The notes below the pieces were generated by a model. That model saw nothing but the letters and a program-made list of their open reading frames with translations, did not search any database and was not told the origin of the DNA. The position numbers and the translations under genes are program-made. 64,000 bases of DNA, from assembly GCA_035548495.1 (NCBI GenBank), contig DASZSV010000041.1, positions 1-64,000 on the forward strand. Direction: 5' to 3'. The stretch comes from CAILZL01 sp035548495. GTDB lineage: Bacteria > Pseudomonadota > Gammaproteobacteria > Steroidobacterales > Steroidobacteraceae. Shown here in pieces: positions 1 to 9,825 of this stretch (the stretch's first letter is position 1; each line of letters begins with the position of its first letter).

Positions 1-3000
1 GTTGCAGCAGGTACGCCCGAAGCCTGACCACCAAAGTTGATGTTGCTTGCGCCTATCACGCCAAGCGATGCGACATTGATGTTGCCCGATGAACCAATGC
101 CGGCATCACCGGCATCAACAAACCCTGCCGGCGCCATGAGATTCACATTGCCCGGCGTGACGTCAGGATTGGTTTGAATGGTGCGTATGCCGCTTCCTGC
201 AACAGCACCGCTGAAGTTGGTAACGACATTACCAAGTTGATCAATGGTTACCACAGGAGGCGGTGCAGAAATGGATGTCTTCGCACCACGCCCTGCATCA
301 ATGTTGCCTAGCGTCGACCAGATGTTGATATCGCCACCGAGCAGGGTAAAGATGCGCGAAGCATTCACATTGACGTCGTTGTTTGCAAATATGTTCACGC
401 TGCCACCGCCCTGCGTGACGATGCCGAGTTTTCCGGGTGGTTGAACACCCACACCCACTGGCGGCTGCGCCAATCCGACGTTTATGCCGCCACCCGGTGC
501 GAACAAGTTTATACTGCCGCCTGCCAGTGTATAGATCTGGCTGTAATCCAGATTGATGTTGCCTTTGTACGGATTGTTGTCACCACGATTATGCGGCAAG
601 AGTGCATCAATGGCTGCATACCCCGTACTGTATCCCAATGCAGGCTTGGTGTTGGCATCCATGCCTGCTTCAACGAGCAGGTTATAGAATTCCTGCAATA
701 CAAAAGGCTGTTGTGTTGCAAGCGGCATTGCCTTGAACTGGCTCACTGCCTGATCCAGCGACAGCGCTTCTTGCGATGTCACTCTTTTTACATACGCGAC
801 GAGCGCATCAGCCCCAGTTGCCGAGGTTGCCGCAACATGATCAATGAATGCATTGATATCCCAATCGGGATTCAATCCCGATCCCATTCCAGCCAGCACG
901 GCAATATCAGCACCCTGCTTGTCAGGAATATTCGGATTACCCAGTGCGCCATTGGTAACGATGCCGCTAGACACTCCGAAGTCGATATTGCCACCGGCCA
1001 GTACATCAATACGTCCGGGACCACTGAGTACAATATTCTGCGATGGATCGGACAGGCTGATGGAACCGCCGGCGACAATCTTGCTGATGTCACTGGCATT
1101 CAGGTTTTGCGCCCTGAGACTGATGTCACTAATGTCTCCGCCTGCCGCCATGACAAACGCTTTGGGTATATTGAACTGGATATTGCTGATGTTTCCACCC
1201 GCGGCAATCGTTGCTGGAGCACTGTCGTTCAAATGTATCGCCGCGCGATCGAAGAGCAGCTTCACTCCTTGAACTGTTGTATTGATAGTCAGTGGGATAC
1301 CCAATTTGGCTGCAAACGGATTAACTGGAGTGAACAGCAGCACCGGATCAGTATCTGCCATGTAGATGTTTGCGCTGCTGCTGGTGTCAATGTTGTCGGC
1401 TGCAAACAAGTTCAGGCCGCCAGTGCTGGATGGATACAGGTTCAAGTCACCAGCAAGCGCAATATCGCCACTCATTGCCGAAACAAAAAGCGATGTGGGC
1501 AACAATTCGGATTTTGTGTATGCGACACCATAAGAAGAATCCAAGTTGAACTCCGCGAGTAAAATATTTCCTGCACTGGACTTCAAGGCAAGCCCGCTGT
1601 CCTGGCCAAAAGTGAAAAAGTCCGCACCGCTTTGCATTGATGCGACTGTCGTTGAATTGACCACCCCCGCAATTGCAATGCCGCTGCGTGCTTCGAGATT
1701 CATTTGCGTATCATCCATGAGCAGCAATACGCCGGTGCTCGATGCCCAGCCATTGCCGGTGATCGAGCCGCCTGCATTCAGACGGCCCGGGCTTCGGGAT
1801 GAATAAAACACACCGCTGTTGATGTTGTTGCCCGCGTTCACCTCAAGTGCGCCACCACCGTACATCGTCATTGACGCATCATCAGCATTTTCAGCCGCGC
1901 TGTCTGCGGCGGCTGCGGTCAACTGATTGACATCCCTGCCGGCAATCACTGCCAGATCGCCACCGCCCAGAGTACCGGTATTCCAGTGGAATTGCGGCAC
2001 GTTGATGCCCCAGGTAGTCTGTGCTGCAAGACATTTCAGGGCAGTGCTGCACGCATCATGCAGTTGCCATGCATTGATGTTCTGCGATTGTGGCTGACCA
2101 ATGACATCGCGGCCTGCGTTGATCAACACCTGACCTCCATCGGTGAGAAAACGCGTGGTTGCAGCTGTTGCCGAATCGAGCAATGTAATGGGTGCATCGA
2201 TGCCGCCCGTATACGCACCAGGATTGGTTCCGGTGAACTTCACATCACGAGCCGCAATCAGATCGAGATTGCCGGTGCCGGTGCGTACCAATGAACTATT
2301 GATATTCAAATCCGCCATCACCGCAGTATCTATCATCAGTGGATCAGCGCTGGATTGATTGCTGCCCGCAACCAGACGAATGGTGGCGGATGAATCATTG
2401 GTGGACGAACCATCAGAACGGAATCCGTCAGAGATATTGCCATTCACACTCAGTGAACCGCTCGCACGCACGGTCAGCGCCACAGGTGCTGTTGCAGTAC
2501 CCGCACCATTGAATCGCCAGGTGGACAAATCCACTGTGCTCAACGCAATATCGCCGGAGCTATTAATTTCGATACCCGGCGACAGGGCCACCGGCGTCAA
2601 TGCATTGTTCAACAGGGTTTGAACATGTGCATTGGCCATTACAGCGTTGATGTAATTTGCCGCATCATTCTGCATGCTGCTCCATTGCGCGCTGCTTACC
2701 GTTCCCGAAAGGTTGTATGCAGGCAGCACTGCCTCAATTGACAGCGAGCCGGTTCCGGAAACGTTACCGGCAATTTCGCTTATCGCCACATCATTGTTGC
2801 TCAACACTGGCGCGCGTAACCACAGGCCGCCTGGTGCAGTTCCCTTGGCACTTATCACACTGCCTTGCAGCAAATCAATCATCGCACCGGGATGGCTGGT
2901 GATATTGTCACTGACACCGATTTCAACATTGCCACCATTGTTGCCGGCAGCTGCGGCATCCGCGTTCAAGGAACCTGAGACCGTCACACCATCAGCACCA

Positions 3001-6000
3001 TATAATCGAATGGCGCTACGTTGACCGGTTGAAGGGGCTGTAATGGCACCTGCAATGTTGACAACACCACGGTCAGTAATCCATTGCACATCATGTGCCA
3101 TGATTTGTTTCCCTGCCACCAGGCCCAGATTTCCATCTTGCACATGAATGCTCTGGCTTTGCGTGAAACCATCGTGCTGTATCGCATCGTTCAATGAGGA
3201 AAAATGATTGATGCTGCCTGCAGTAATCGCGATGGCACCACCCGCCTCAGGAGCGGAGGATGCTGCATTCATCGTGGATTGCAGATTGAGAGTACCACCT
3301 GATTGCAGATACAGCCCACCTGCCTTGCTGTCACCACTCGCTGCAAGATCAAGCAACGACCCCGCGTTCGCAACAAGGTTGCCGCCCGCATTCAGCCTGA
3401 TAACGCCCGCACTGGAATCTGCCCGCACTCCGGCGGCATACACAGACATCCCGGATACATCGATGGACGCTGCATCTTCCAGCGTAATCGTGTTTGCCGC
3501 TTGCAGAGTGACGATGCCCGACGGCAGCACAATGTCAGCATTGTCATCAATATTGTTGCCTGCAATGGTCAACGCACCGCCCAGTTGCAGCGATGGCATG
3601 GTTTGCATTGCAGAACTTTCATGCAGTGACACGTCGCCGGTGGCTATCAACGAACCAGTGGAACCAGCTTGTGCAGTAATGCGTGCAGTCTTGATATTCA
3701 AATCACCACCAATCAGAACACTGCCATTGCCAGCGACACTCAACTGTTGGGTTGCGTCAAGATTTGTCTGTGTAAAACCATTCATGGTCATGGCCTTGCC
3801 GGCAACAAGAATGTTCTGCGCATCCACCGTCAGTGCAGACTGCGCTCCGGCAGGGATGACACTGGCAGTTGCATCGCCCAGACCGTCGAACATCACATTA
3901 TTGGCGTGCAATTCAAGTGAATCGTTGCCGGAATTGTTGATTGCCGCTGCCTGCAATGTAATGCTGTTCAATGGCATTGCTTCGCTGCCGATGCTGAGCG
4001 TGCTGCCGCCCGCCGCATAGTGGGTAAAGTCAATGCTGCCGGTACTGATCAAATTCACCGCGTCTGCTGTCTGCAAGCTGTTCAACAGTGCAGCATTGAC
4101 CGTTAACTGATCCGCAGCCTGATTGTCACCAAATACAAGATGAGCGGATGACAGAGTGAGTGTTGCCCCGGAAGCAGCGACGCTGCCATCGACGGTCCCG
4201 CCTCCCGGCGCGTCAATTATCAACGCACCGCGTGATGCGATGGTTGAATCCGCAGAGAGGTTCACTGTTCCCAGTGCCGTGCTGGTTTGATTTGAATCAT
4301 GAATAAACTGCGCATTGCCCACATCAGAAACCGAGACAACTGCCGCCTTGTCAGCACCGGCACCTGTCAAAGAAATTGTGGATGTTTGCGGTAAATTGAC
4401 AGTCGTATTCTTTACTGCGGAAACAGCTTCGACACTTGCACCATGTTCGATCGAGACCTGATTGCGCGCCACTAACGTGACATCGTCGCCGGTGAGCTGT
4501 GCACCGTCCGTCACCGTGACTGAATCAGCTGCTACTGATATTGATTTTCCATCTGCTGAATGTTGTCCACCCAGCAGCAAACTGCCCGCATTCCAGTCAT
4601 TCAATACATTCGCAGCAATCTGTACTGCACCGCTGCTGCCATTACCTACATTACCCACAATTTCAAGATTGCCGGCAGAAACATCAATCGTGGCATTGTC
4701 ACCCCCCGTTGCACCGGCCGATTTCACGGTGCCGTTGGCAAGCAGTGCATTTCCAGTGATCAATGACAACAGGCCGGCGTTCGCAGTAGAGCCGTTATCA
4801 CCGGAGAAGAACGTTGATGCATTGGTGATCTGATACTGCGCGAGTTGATTGGCCCATCCTTGCGGATAGATCGCAAAGCCGCTGTAGGTGGCGCCACCCA
4901 GTCCCGAATTGCCAAATGAGCGATAGCCCGCCACAACAGGCGTGCCATCTGCCAGCGTTGCAATAACACCGGGCTGAATGTTGGTAAATCCTGGTACGGC
5001 GGATACAAGATATGTTCCGGGCAGCAATGCATAACGTGCGGGCAACAAGGTGTAGAAGCCGGCAGCGATATTGCTCGTGCCACTGAGATACACCGTATCA
5101 CCTGCCTGCAAGTTGCTGGACTTGTAACTCTCGGCATCAAATGCCGCTGACTGATAACCAAGTGACGGCATGATGGCATAAAGATCCGGATTCACCGGAT
5201 TGCTCAATGCATCCTTCGTTCCTCCGGTTCCAGGAATCCATTCCCATGCGCTCAAGTCACCACCACCCGACACGTCGACGGTTGCGCCTTGTTCGATGTT
5301 GACACTGTTGGTGCTGGTGCCTCCCAGGGTAATGGTCCGCTGCGGCACTGCTTTGATATCTGCAACGCTGCTGGCACCTCCATCATAAAACCATGCAGTC
5401 GAGTTCTGGGTATAACCATAAGGGATGGCAACGCCCGCAGCACTGACTGATGTAAGACTGCCGTTGCCCAACGTCAGGTCATTGTCGGCGTTCAATGTAA
5501 TGCTGCCAAACGGCGCCAGCAACTTGCCATCCTGAGTAATGTTGTTGGCATTGATGGTGATGGAACTTGCAGCGGACAATGGTGTGGCTGTGTTTTCAGG
5601 ACCTGGTTCTATCCTCACCGTACCAACTGGTGCATTGATCGCAAACTGTGCTGCCGTTGCCGCATAGACACGTGATGCCTGCAATGTCAGATCACCACCA
5701 GTGTTGAAACTGCCTGTCAGTTTATCCGGATGCGCACTGGTGCCGCTGACGCCGACTAATTCAATATCGCCGCTGCTGCTCAGTGTGGTGCCAGCGATAT
5801 TCTGCAGGCTCACGTTGCCTTGCAGATCAATAAAATCTGCATTGATGTTCAGATGTCCGCCATTGACGATGGAACTGGCGCCACCCTTGCCGTCAGGAAT
5901 CAAGGTGTTTCCCAGCAACACATAGGGCGAATTGAACGTTACCGTGCCTGAAGTGTTCATTGCCAGCAATGGCGAGTTGATTTCCAGCCTTCGTTGCAAG

Positions 6001-9000
6001 TCAAGATTGATTCCATCCTGCAGGAATACTTCTTCGGCATTCAACTGCAATTGATCAAATCCGCCGGAAGAGATCTGTGGCACATTGATCACGGCCAGCC
6101 CTGATCCTGGCGTACCGGCAACCGGAAGTGCATTACTTGAAATCTCAATGGTACGTAGCGAGGAATAGGCCGGATAGAAGGTGGCCAGCGTGCCGGATGA
6201 TGACGGCAATGATGCAGGACCACTTGCAAATGTCATTGACAATATTCCGCCAAAGGCATTGGTGCCGCCTGCGCTGGCGAATAGCGATGTCGTGGCAATA
6301 CCGATGCTATCGGAAGCCTGCAATGCAATGCTGCCAGCATTGCTGGCGATAACCTGTGTTTGATAAGTGCGAGCGGATTGATTGAGTGGCGTGTCGAATG
6401 GTGCACTCGTACCGGAGACATTAATCACCGCACCGCTGTCAATCAGCACCGAACCACGTTGCGCACTCAGTGTGACGGAACCGCCATCATAAATCTTGCC
6501 TTGACGCAACCCGGTATCCGTCGGTGTCATGATGACGTCACCACTGGCATCCAGCACCGCATCGGCACCGACATGAACCTGCAAACCGGAGTCATAGGCA
6601 GTGCCATCCGGATTTTGCGGTAATCCAACACTGGCACTGATTTGTCCGCCATGTGCAATCAATGAACCATCCATCTCGATGCTGGCACCGGTGGTGTGCA
6701 ATAACAATGTTGAATTGACATCGCTGCTGATAACAGCACCCTGCTTGATATCCAGTGAGCCGGGACGCACTGTCATGCCATAAGTACTGTTTGGGGAAAC
6801 TGCGAGCGCGATGCTGGAGGGGTTGCGCAAGTAATCAGGCAGAGTGGTAATCGTGGCGAAAGCTGCAACCGTTCCACCGCCATGCTGATGGACTGCGTCT
6901 GCTGACAATTGCAGGGTGCTGACAATGGACTGAATCCGTGTGTTTGAATCAACCAGCAATGCATCACCCTGATCCGCAGTAATGCCGCCCGAGGCCACCA
7001 GATTGAACTTGCTGAATCCGTAGTCACTGAACAATGCTGGCGCCACGGTGAAATACCACAAACTGTCTGGTGCGGATGGGTCATACGTTTGTGCATCGGC
7101 CCAGTTGTTACGGCTGGCTATCTCGATGCGGCCGGCACTCAGGCTGAATGTGCCACCGCTTGCACTGTTGACGCCGAATCCCGAGATATTGACATGATCG
7201 CCGAGAGTGAAAGCAGCATCCTGACCATCAGACAACAAGGAGATGTTGCCGCCCTTGCCACCCACCACGGAACCGTTGCCTTTAAGCCATGCCCCACCAT
7301 TGGCAAGCAATTGCACGCCGTCACCAATATTCAGTTGACTGCCCTGTGCGGCAGCCTGCAGTTGTATGGTTCCACCGTTCTTCCATAATGGTGTATCGGC
7401 GCGAACACCAGTGGGTATCTCCGCATCATTGATCCATTCACCCTGCACATCCAGTTGCACATTATCACCGATGACCACACCTCCCCCGGAAAAATTGGTG
7501 TTGTTGATTTTGTCACTGAACAGCACAGAACCGCCGTGGTCGGTGATGTTTGCATTGATGTTCAACTGCCTGGCATTCAATTCGAGCGTTGAACCGTCGA
7601 CCAATGTTAATGGTGCACTTTGCGGCACCGTGATGGAACCGAGCGTGGTGATGGATGTAGCTGCAAATCCACCGTTCCGCAAATAATCGGTTGACAGAGT
7701 CAACGGAAGATTGGCTGGGACATCAGCATCGTCGGCAATGGAGATGTTGGACTTGTCACCGCCAAGTGTCACATTGATGGGTGCAGTAGTGGTGACGTTC
7801 AGTTGCCCACCCGTTGCATATACCTGCGTGCCATCGGCATTGGTCGAACTGTAGGCTCGAAACGCGGGATCACGCTGATATGGTCCATTGACTGCATTGC
7901 CCAGCATCGTACCGTTCAACATCATTGATGCTGCGGCACTCACATTGATGCTGCCGGCAGAACTGCCCTGCATATAGCCAGCTTCATAATGCGAGCCGGT
8001 TTGCGAAGACATTTGTTCAATCACACCCCATCGATCATGTTTTATTGAATTTGCCGGATTGTTGACACCGGCATATGTGTTGACAGCGCTGGCGCTATTG
8101 ATGTCCACCAGCTTGCCATCGGCGGTGATCAACTGCGATGTACTCACCTGTGCGCCGGTAAAGGTTGTCTGCCCGCCGGATACGTTCAAGGTCGCACCTG
8201 ATGCCACGATAACATCGCCCGTTGAATTCAGGTTTATGTTGCCGCCGCTGGACGTACGTTGTGCCACAGTCTTGCCGATATTGGCCAGGGCACCGGAGAC
8301 ATCAGCGAGTCCGCTGCCAAGAATGCCGTCACTGGTAATGGCGCGCGCATCGAAGGTCACGGTTTGCCCACGCAGTGCACTATTGCGTTGTTGCGGATCA
8401 TCAGCCAGTTCAGTGCCACGCAATTGCGTAGTAACGATGTTCTGTGTGACGGAAGCAGTCGCATCGCTGCCTGACACATCAATCACTGCACCATCATCAA
8501 TGCGCAAATGCGCACTTGGATCGGCAATGCCGCCAACACTGGAAGGATTTGCTGTGGCAGTCACATTCAGCGTGCCGCCGTGTGCAGTGATGTGTGCGCC
8601 ATCTTGAACAACCACCTGCTTGCCGGTCACGTTGATAGTGGATGGTAATTGTGTCTGCGCATCCACCGCGGTTGCATCGTCACCATCAGGCGCAATGGTC
8701 ATGTTGCTTTGTGTGCCCAGTGTAACAGTGCCACCCTCTGTGGGGTGCCACACCGGGATATTCGGATCCTTGGTGGAATCACCCGGCACCGCAGTGGGCG
8801 CGATGAGCACATGATCTTCAGCCACCAGCCGTATTGATCCGTTCTGCGCAATCGAGGTCGATGCAGAAATACGACCCTGCTGATTCACCGCCAGACCGAC
8901 CATCGTGGCATTGCCATGTCCGACATCAAGTACACCATTGATATCGTTGATGACCGCACCGCTGGTCGTTGCATCATTGATATCCACCTCAACCAGCAAT

Positions 9001-9821
9001 CCGCGCAGGTTGATGTCATTGCTGGCTGACAGATAGACCTTGTCCCCGGCAGCAAGTACCACCTGACCGTCTTTTGCAATCAACGAACCGTTGTTATCTA
9101 TATTTGAAGACGCGATAAGGATACGGCCACCAGCATTGGTTGCTTGCATCGTGGCGCCTTGCTGAATCAGGATATTGCCGTTGGTGATTGTGGCTAACGG
9201 GTTTCCGGATGAATCGACGGATGCATCCAGTGCGGGCTTGCTCGATAGTGTCGCGGACAGCACGCCATTCTGGAACACGGCGTCGGTCATGTTCAACGTG
9301 CTCACCAGTATCCCGGCCGCGTTGACGGATGAATTCGTGCCAAACAGGAATCCATTCGGATTAATCAGGTAAATCTGTCCGCCTGGTTTGGAAGGATCAC
9401 TGTTCAACTGTGTCCTGATGCTGCCGAAGATTTGACTGGGACTCGCCTGGAAGATGCGATTGAGCGCAACCGAACTGGCGCTGGGCTGACTGAAGATCAC
9501 CTTGCCATCCGCGCTGATGTTGAAGCTTTGCCAGTTGAGTGTCGCATTTTCCGTTGACTGATTCACCGTAAGCGTGTTGCCGCTGTAGGAAGCCGATGCT
9601 GCACCCGAACTCACCCAGGTGACAGGCTGCTTTGCCGCATTGTTACCGCATGCGCCAGCCACGCAGGCACGCGGCAATTCCACTGCATTCACTGGCGGCG
9701 TGCTCAATATCATTGCGCTGAGGCCAGCGGAAAAAAATGCGTGATGCAGGCGCGGTCTGCACAATGCGTAGCGTACACGTTGTCTGACTGTCATGGATGC
9801 GAATGAATTGTGTGTACTCAT
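1..9821 (-). CDS. Giant two-partner-secretion exoprotein (TpsA, filamentous haemagglutinin family, DUF3739), 3' end outside window
   Basis: The frame is open from the ATG at 9821 to the left edge, at least 3,273 codons without a stop. After a long N-terminal export region of about 45 residues comes a TPS secretion domain with the hallmark INPNGFLFG motif. The middle is a low-complexity beta-helix of G/N/S/I-rich repeats. Near the left edge the protein carries the block GNIDAGRGAKTSISAPPPVV followed by LMAPAGFVDAGDAGI, which I recognise as the DUF3739 C-terminal domain, so the stop is probably close outside the window. The start follows the tpsB stop by 4 bp and has a well-placed GGTGAT ribosome site inside the tpsB end, so translation is probably coupled. 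The likely role is a secreted or surface adhesin or contact protein; the target is unknown. I saw no toxin domain, but the C-terminus is missing. Confidence 0.93.
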   Translation of the reverse strand, partial: MSTHNSFASMTVRQRVRYALCRPRLHHAFFSAGLSAMILSTPPVNAVELPRACVAGACGNNAAKQPVTWVSSGAASASYSGNTLTVNQSTENATLNWQSFNISADGKVIFSQPSASSVALNRIFQASPSQIFGSIRTQLNSDPSKPGGQIYLINPNGFLFGTNSSVNAAGILVSTLNMTDAVFQNGVLSATLSSKPALDASVDSSGNPLATITNGNILIQQGATMQATNAGGRILIASSNIDNNGSLIAKDGQVVLAAGDKVYLSASNDINLRGLLVEVDINDATTSGAVINDINGVLDVGHGNATMVGLAVNQQGRISASTSIAQNGSIRLVAEDHVLIAPTAVPGDSTKDPNIPVWHPTEGGTVTLGTQSNMTIAPDGDDATAVDAQTQLPSTINVTGKQVVVQDGAHITAHGGTLNVTATANPSSVGGIADPSAHLRIDDGAVIDVSGSDATASVTQNIVTTQLRGTELADDPQQRNSALRGQTVTFDARAITSDGILGSGLADVSGALANIGKTVAQRTSSGGNINLNSTGDVIVASGATLNVSGGQTTFTGAQVSTSQLITADGKLVDINSASAVNTYAGVNNPANSIKHDRWGVIEQMSSQTGSHYEAGYMQGSSAGSINVSAAASMMLNGTMLGNAVNGPYQRDPAFRAYSSTNADGTQVYATGGQLNVTTTAPINVTLGGDKSNISIADDADVPANLPLTLSTDYLRNGGFAATSITTLGSITVPQSAPLTLVDGSTLELNARQLNINANITDHGGSVLFSDKINNTNFSGGGVVIGDNVQLDVQGEWINDAEIPTGVRADTPLWKNGGTIQLQAAAQGSQLNIGDGVQLLANGGAWLKGNGSVVGGKGGNISLLSDGQDAAFTLGDHVNISGFGVNSASGGTFSLSAGRIEIASRNNWADAQTYDPSAPDSLWYFTVAPALFSDYGFSKFNLVASGGITADQGDALLVDSNTRIQSIVSTLQLSADAVHQHGGGTVAAFATITTLPDYLRNPSSIALAVSPNSTYGMTVRPGSLDIKQGAVISSDVNSTLLLHTTGASIEMDGSLIAHGGQISASVGLPQNPDGTAYDSGLQVHVGADAVLDASGDVIMTPTDTGLRQGKIYDGGSVTLSAQRGSVLIDSGAVINVSGTSAPFDTPLNQSARTYQTQVIASNAGSIALQASDSIGIATTSLFASAGGTNAFGGILSMTFASGPASLPSSSGTLATFYPAYSSLRTIEISSNALPVAGTPGSGLAVINVPQISSGGFDQLQLNAEEVFLQDGINLDLQRRLEINSPLLAMNTSGTVTFNSPYVLLGNTLIPDGKGGASSIVNGGHLNINADFIDLQGNVSLQNIAGTTLSSSGDIELVGVSGTSAHPDKLTGSFNTGGDLTLQASRVYAATAAQFAINAPVGTVRIEPGPENTATPLSAASSITINANNITQDGKLLAPFGSITLNADNDLTLGNGSLTSVSAAGVAIPYGYTQNSTAWFYDGGASSVADIKAVPQRTITLGGTSTNSVNIEQGATVDVSGGGDLSAWEWIPGTGGTKDALSNPVNPDLYAIMPSLGYQSAAFDAESYKSSNLQAGDTVYLSGTSNIAAGFYTLLPARYALLPGTYLVSAVPGFTNIQPGVIATLADGTPVVAGYRSFGNSGLGGATYSGFAIYPQGWANQLAQYQITNASTFFSGDNGSTANAGLLSLITGNALLANGTVKSAGATGGDNATIDVSAGNLEIVGNVGNGSSGAVQIAANVLNDWNAGSLLLGGQHSADGKSISVAADSVTVTDGAQLTGDDVTLVARNQVSIEHGASVEAVSAVKNTTVNLPQTSTISLTGAGADKAAVVSVSDVGNAQFIHDSNQTSTALGTVNLSADSTIASRGALIIDAPGGGTVDGSVAASGATLTLSSAHLVFGDNQAADQLTVNAALLNSLQTADAVNLISTGSIDFTHYAAGGSTLSIGSEAMPLNSITLQAAAINNSGNDSLELHANNVMFDGLGDATASVIPAGAQSALTVDAQNILVAGKAMTMNGFTQTNLDATQQLSVAGNGSVLIGGDLNIKTARITAQAGSTGSLIATGDVSLHESSAMQTMPSLQLGGALTIAGNNIDDNADIVLPSGIVTLQAANTITLEDAASIDVSGMSVYAAGVRADSSAGVIRLNAGGNLVANAGSLLDLAASGDSKAGGLYLQSGGTLNLQSTMNAASSAPEAGGAIAITAGSINHFSSLNDAIQHDGFTQSQSIHVQDGNLGLVAGKQIMAHDVQWITDRGVVNIAGAITAPSTGQRSAIRLYGADGVTVSGSLNADAAAAGNNGGNVEIGVSDNITSHPGAMIDLLQGSVISAKGTAPGGLWLRAPVLSNNDVAISEIAGNVSGTGSLSIEAVLPAYNLSGTVSSAQWSSMQNDAANYINAVMANAHVQTLLNNALTPVALSPGIEINSSGDIALSTVDLSTWRFNGAGTATAPVALTVRASGSLSVNGNISDGFRSDGSSTNDSSATIRLVAGSNQSSADPLMIDTAVMADLNINSSLVRTGTGNLDLIAARDVKFTGTNPGAYTGGIDAPITLLDSATAATTRFLTDGGQVLINAGRDVIGQPQSQNINAWQLHDACSTALKCLAAQTTWGINVPQFHWNTGTLGGGDLAVIAGRDVNQLTAAAADSAAENADDASMTMYGGGALEVNAGNNINSGVFYSSRSPGRLNAGGSITGNGWASSTGVLLLMDDTQMNLEARSGIAIAGVVNSTTVASMQSGADFFTFGQDSGLALKSSAGNILLAEFNLDSSYGVAYTKSELLPTSLFVSAMSGDIALAGDLNLYPSSTGGLNLFAADNIDTSSSANIYMADTDPVLLFTPVNPFAAKLGIPLTINTTVQGVKLLFDRAAIHLNDSAPATIAAGGNISNIQFNIPKAFVMAAGGDISDISLRAQNLNASDISKIVAGGSISLSDPSQNIVLSGPGRIDVLAGGNIDFGVSSGIVTNGALGNPNIPDKQGADIAVLAGMGSGLNPDWDINAFIDHVAATSATGADALVAYVKRVTSQEALSLDQAVSQFKAMPLATQQPFVLQEFYNLLVEAGMDANTKPALGYSTGYAAIDALLPHNRGDNNPYKGNINLDYSQIYTLAGGSINLFAPGGGINVGLAQPPVGVGVQPPGKLGIVTQGGGSVNIFANNDVNVNASRIFTLLGGDINIWSTLGNIDAGRGAKTSISAPPPVVTIDQLGNVVTNFSGAVAGSGIRTIQTNPDVTPGNVNLMAPAGFVDAGDAGIGSSGNINVASLGVIGASNINFGGQASGVPAA

Positions 9822-9825
9822 GACA

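Noticed and set aside
441..1562. Long plus-strand open frame of 373 residues opposite tpsA
   Set aside because: It is antisense to the in-frame DUF3739 coding region, with Cys/Arg/His-rich composition and no domain. It is a shadow of the repetitive gene.
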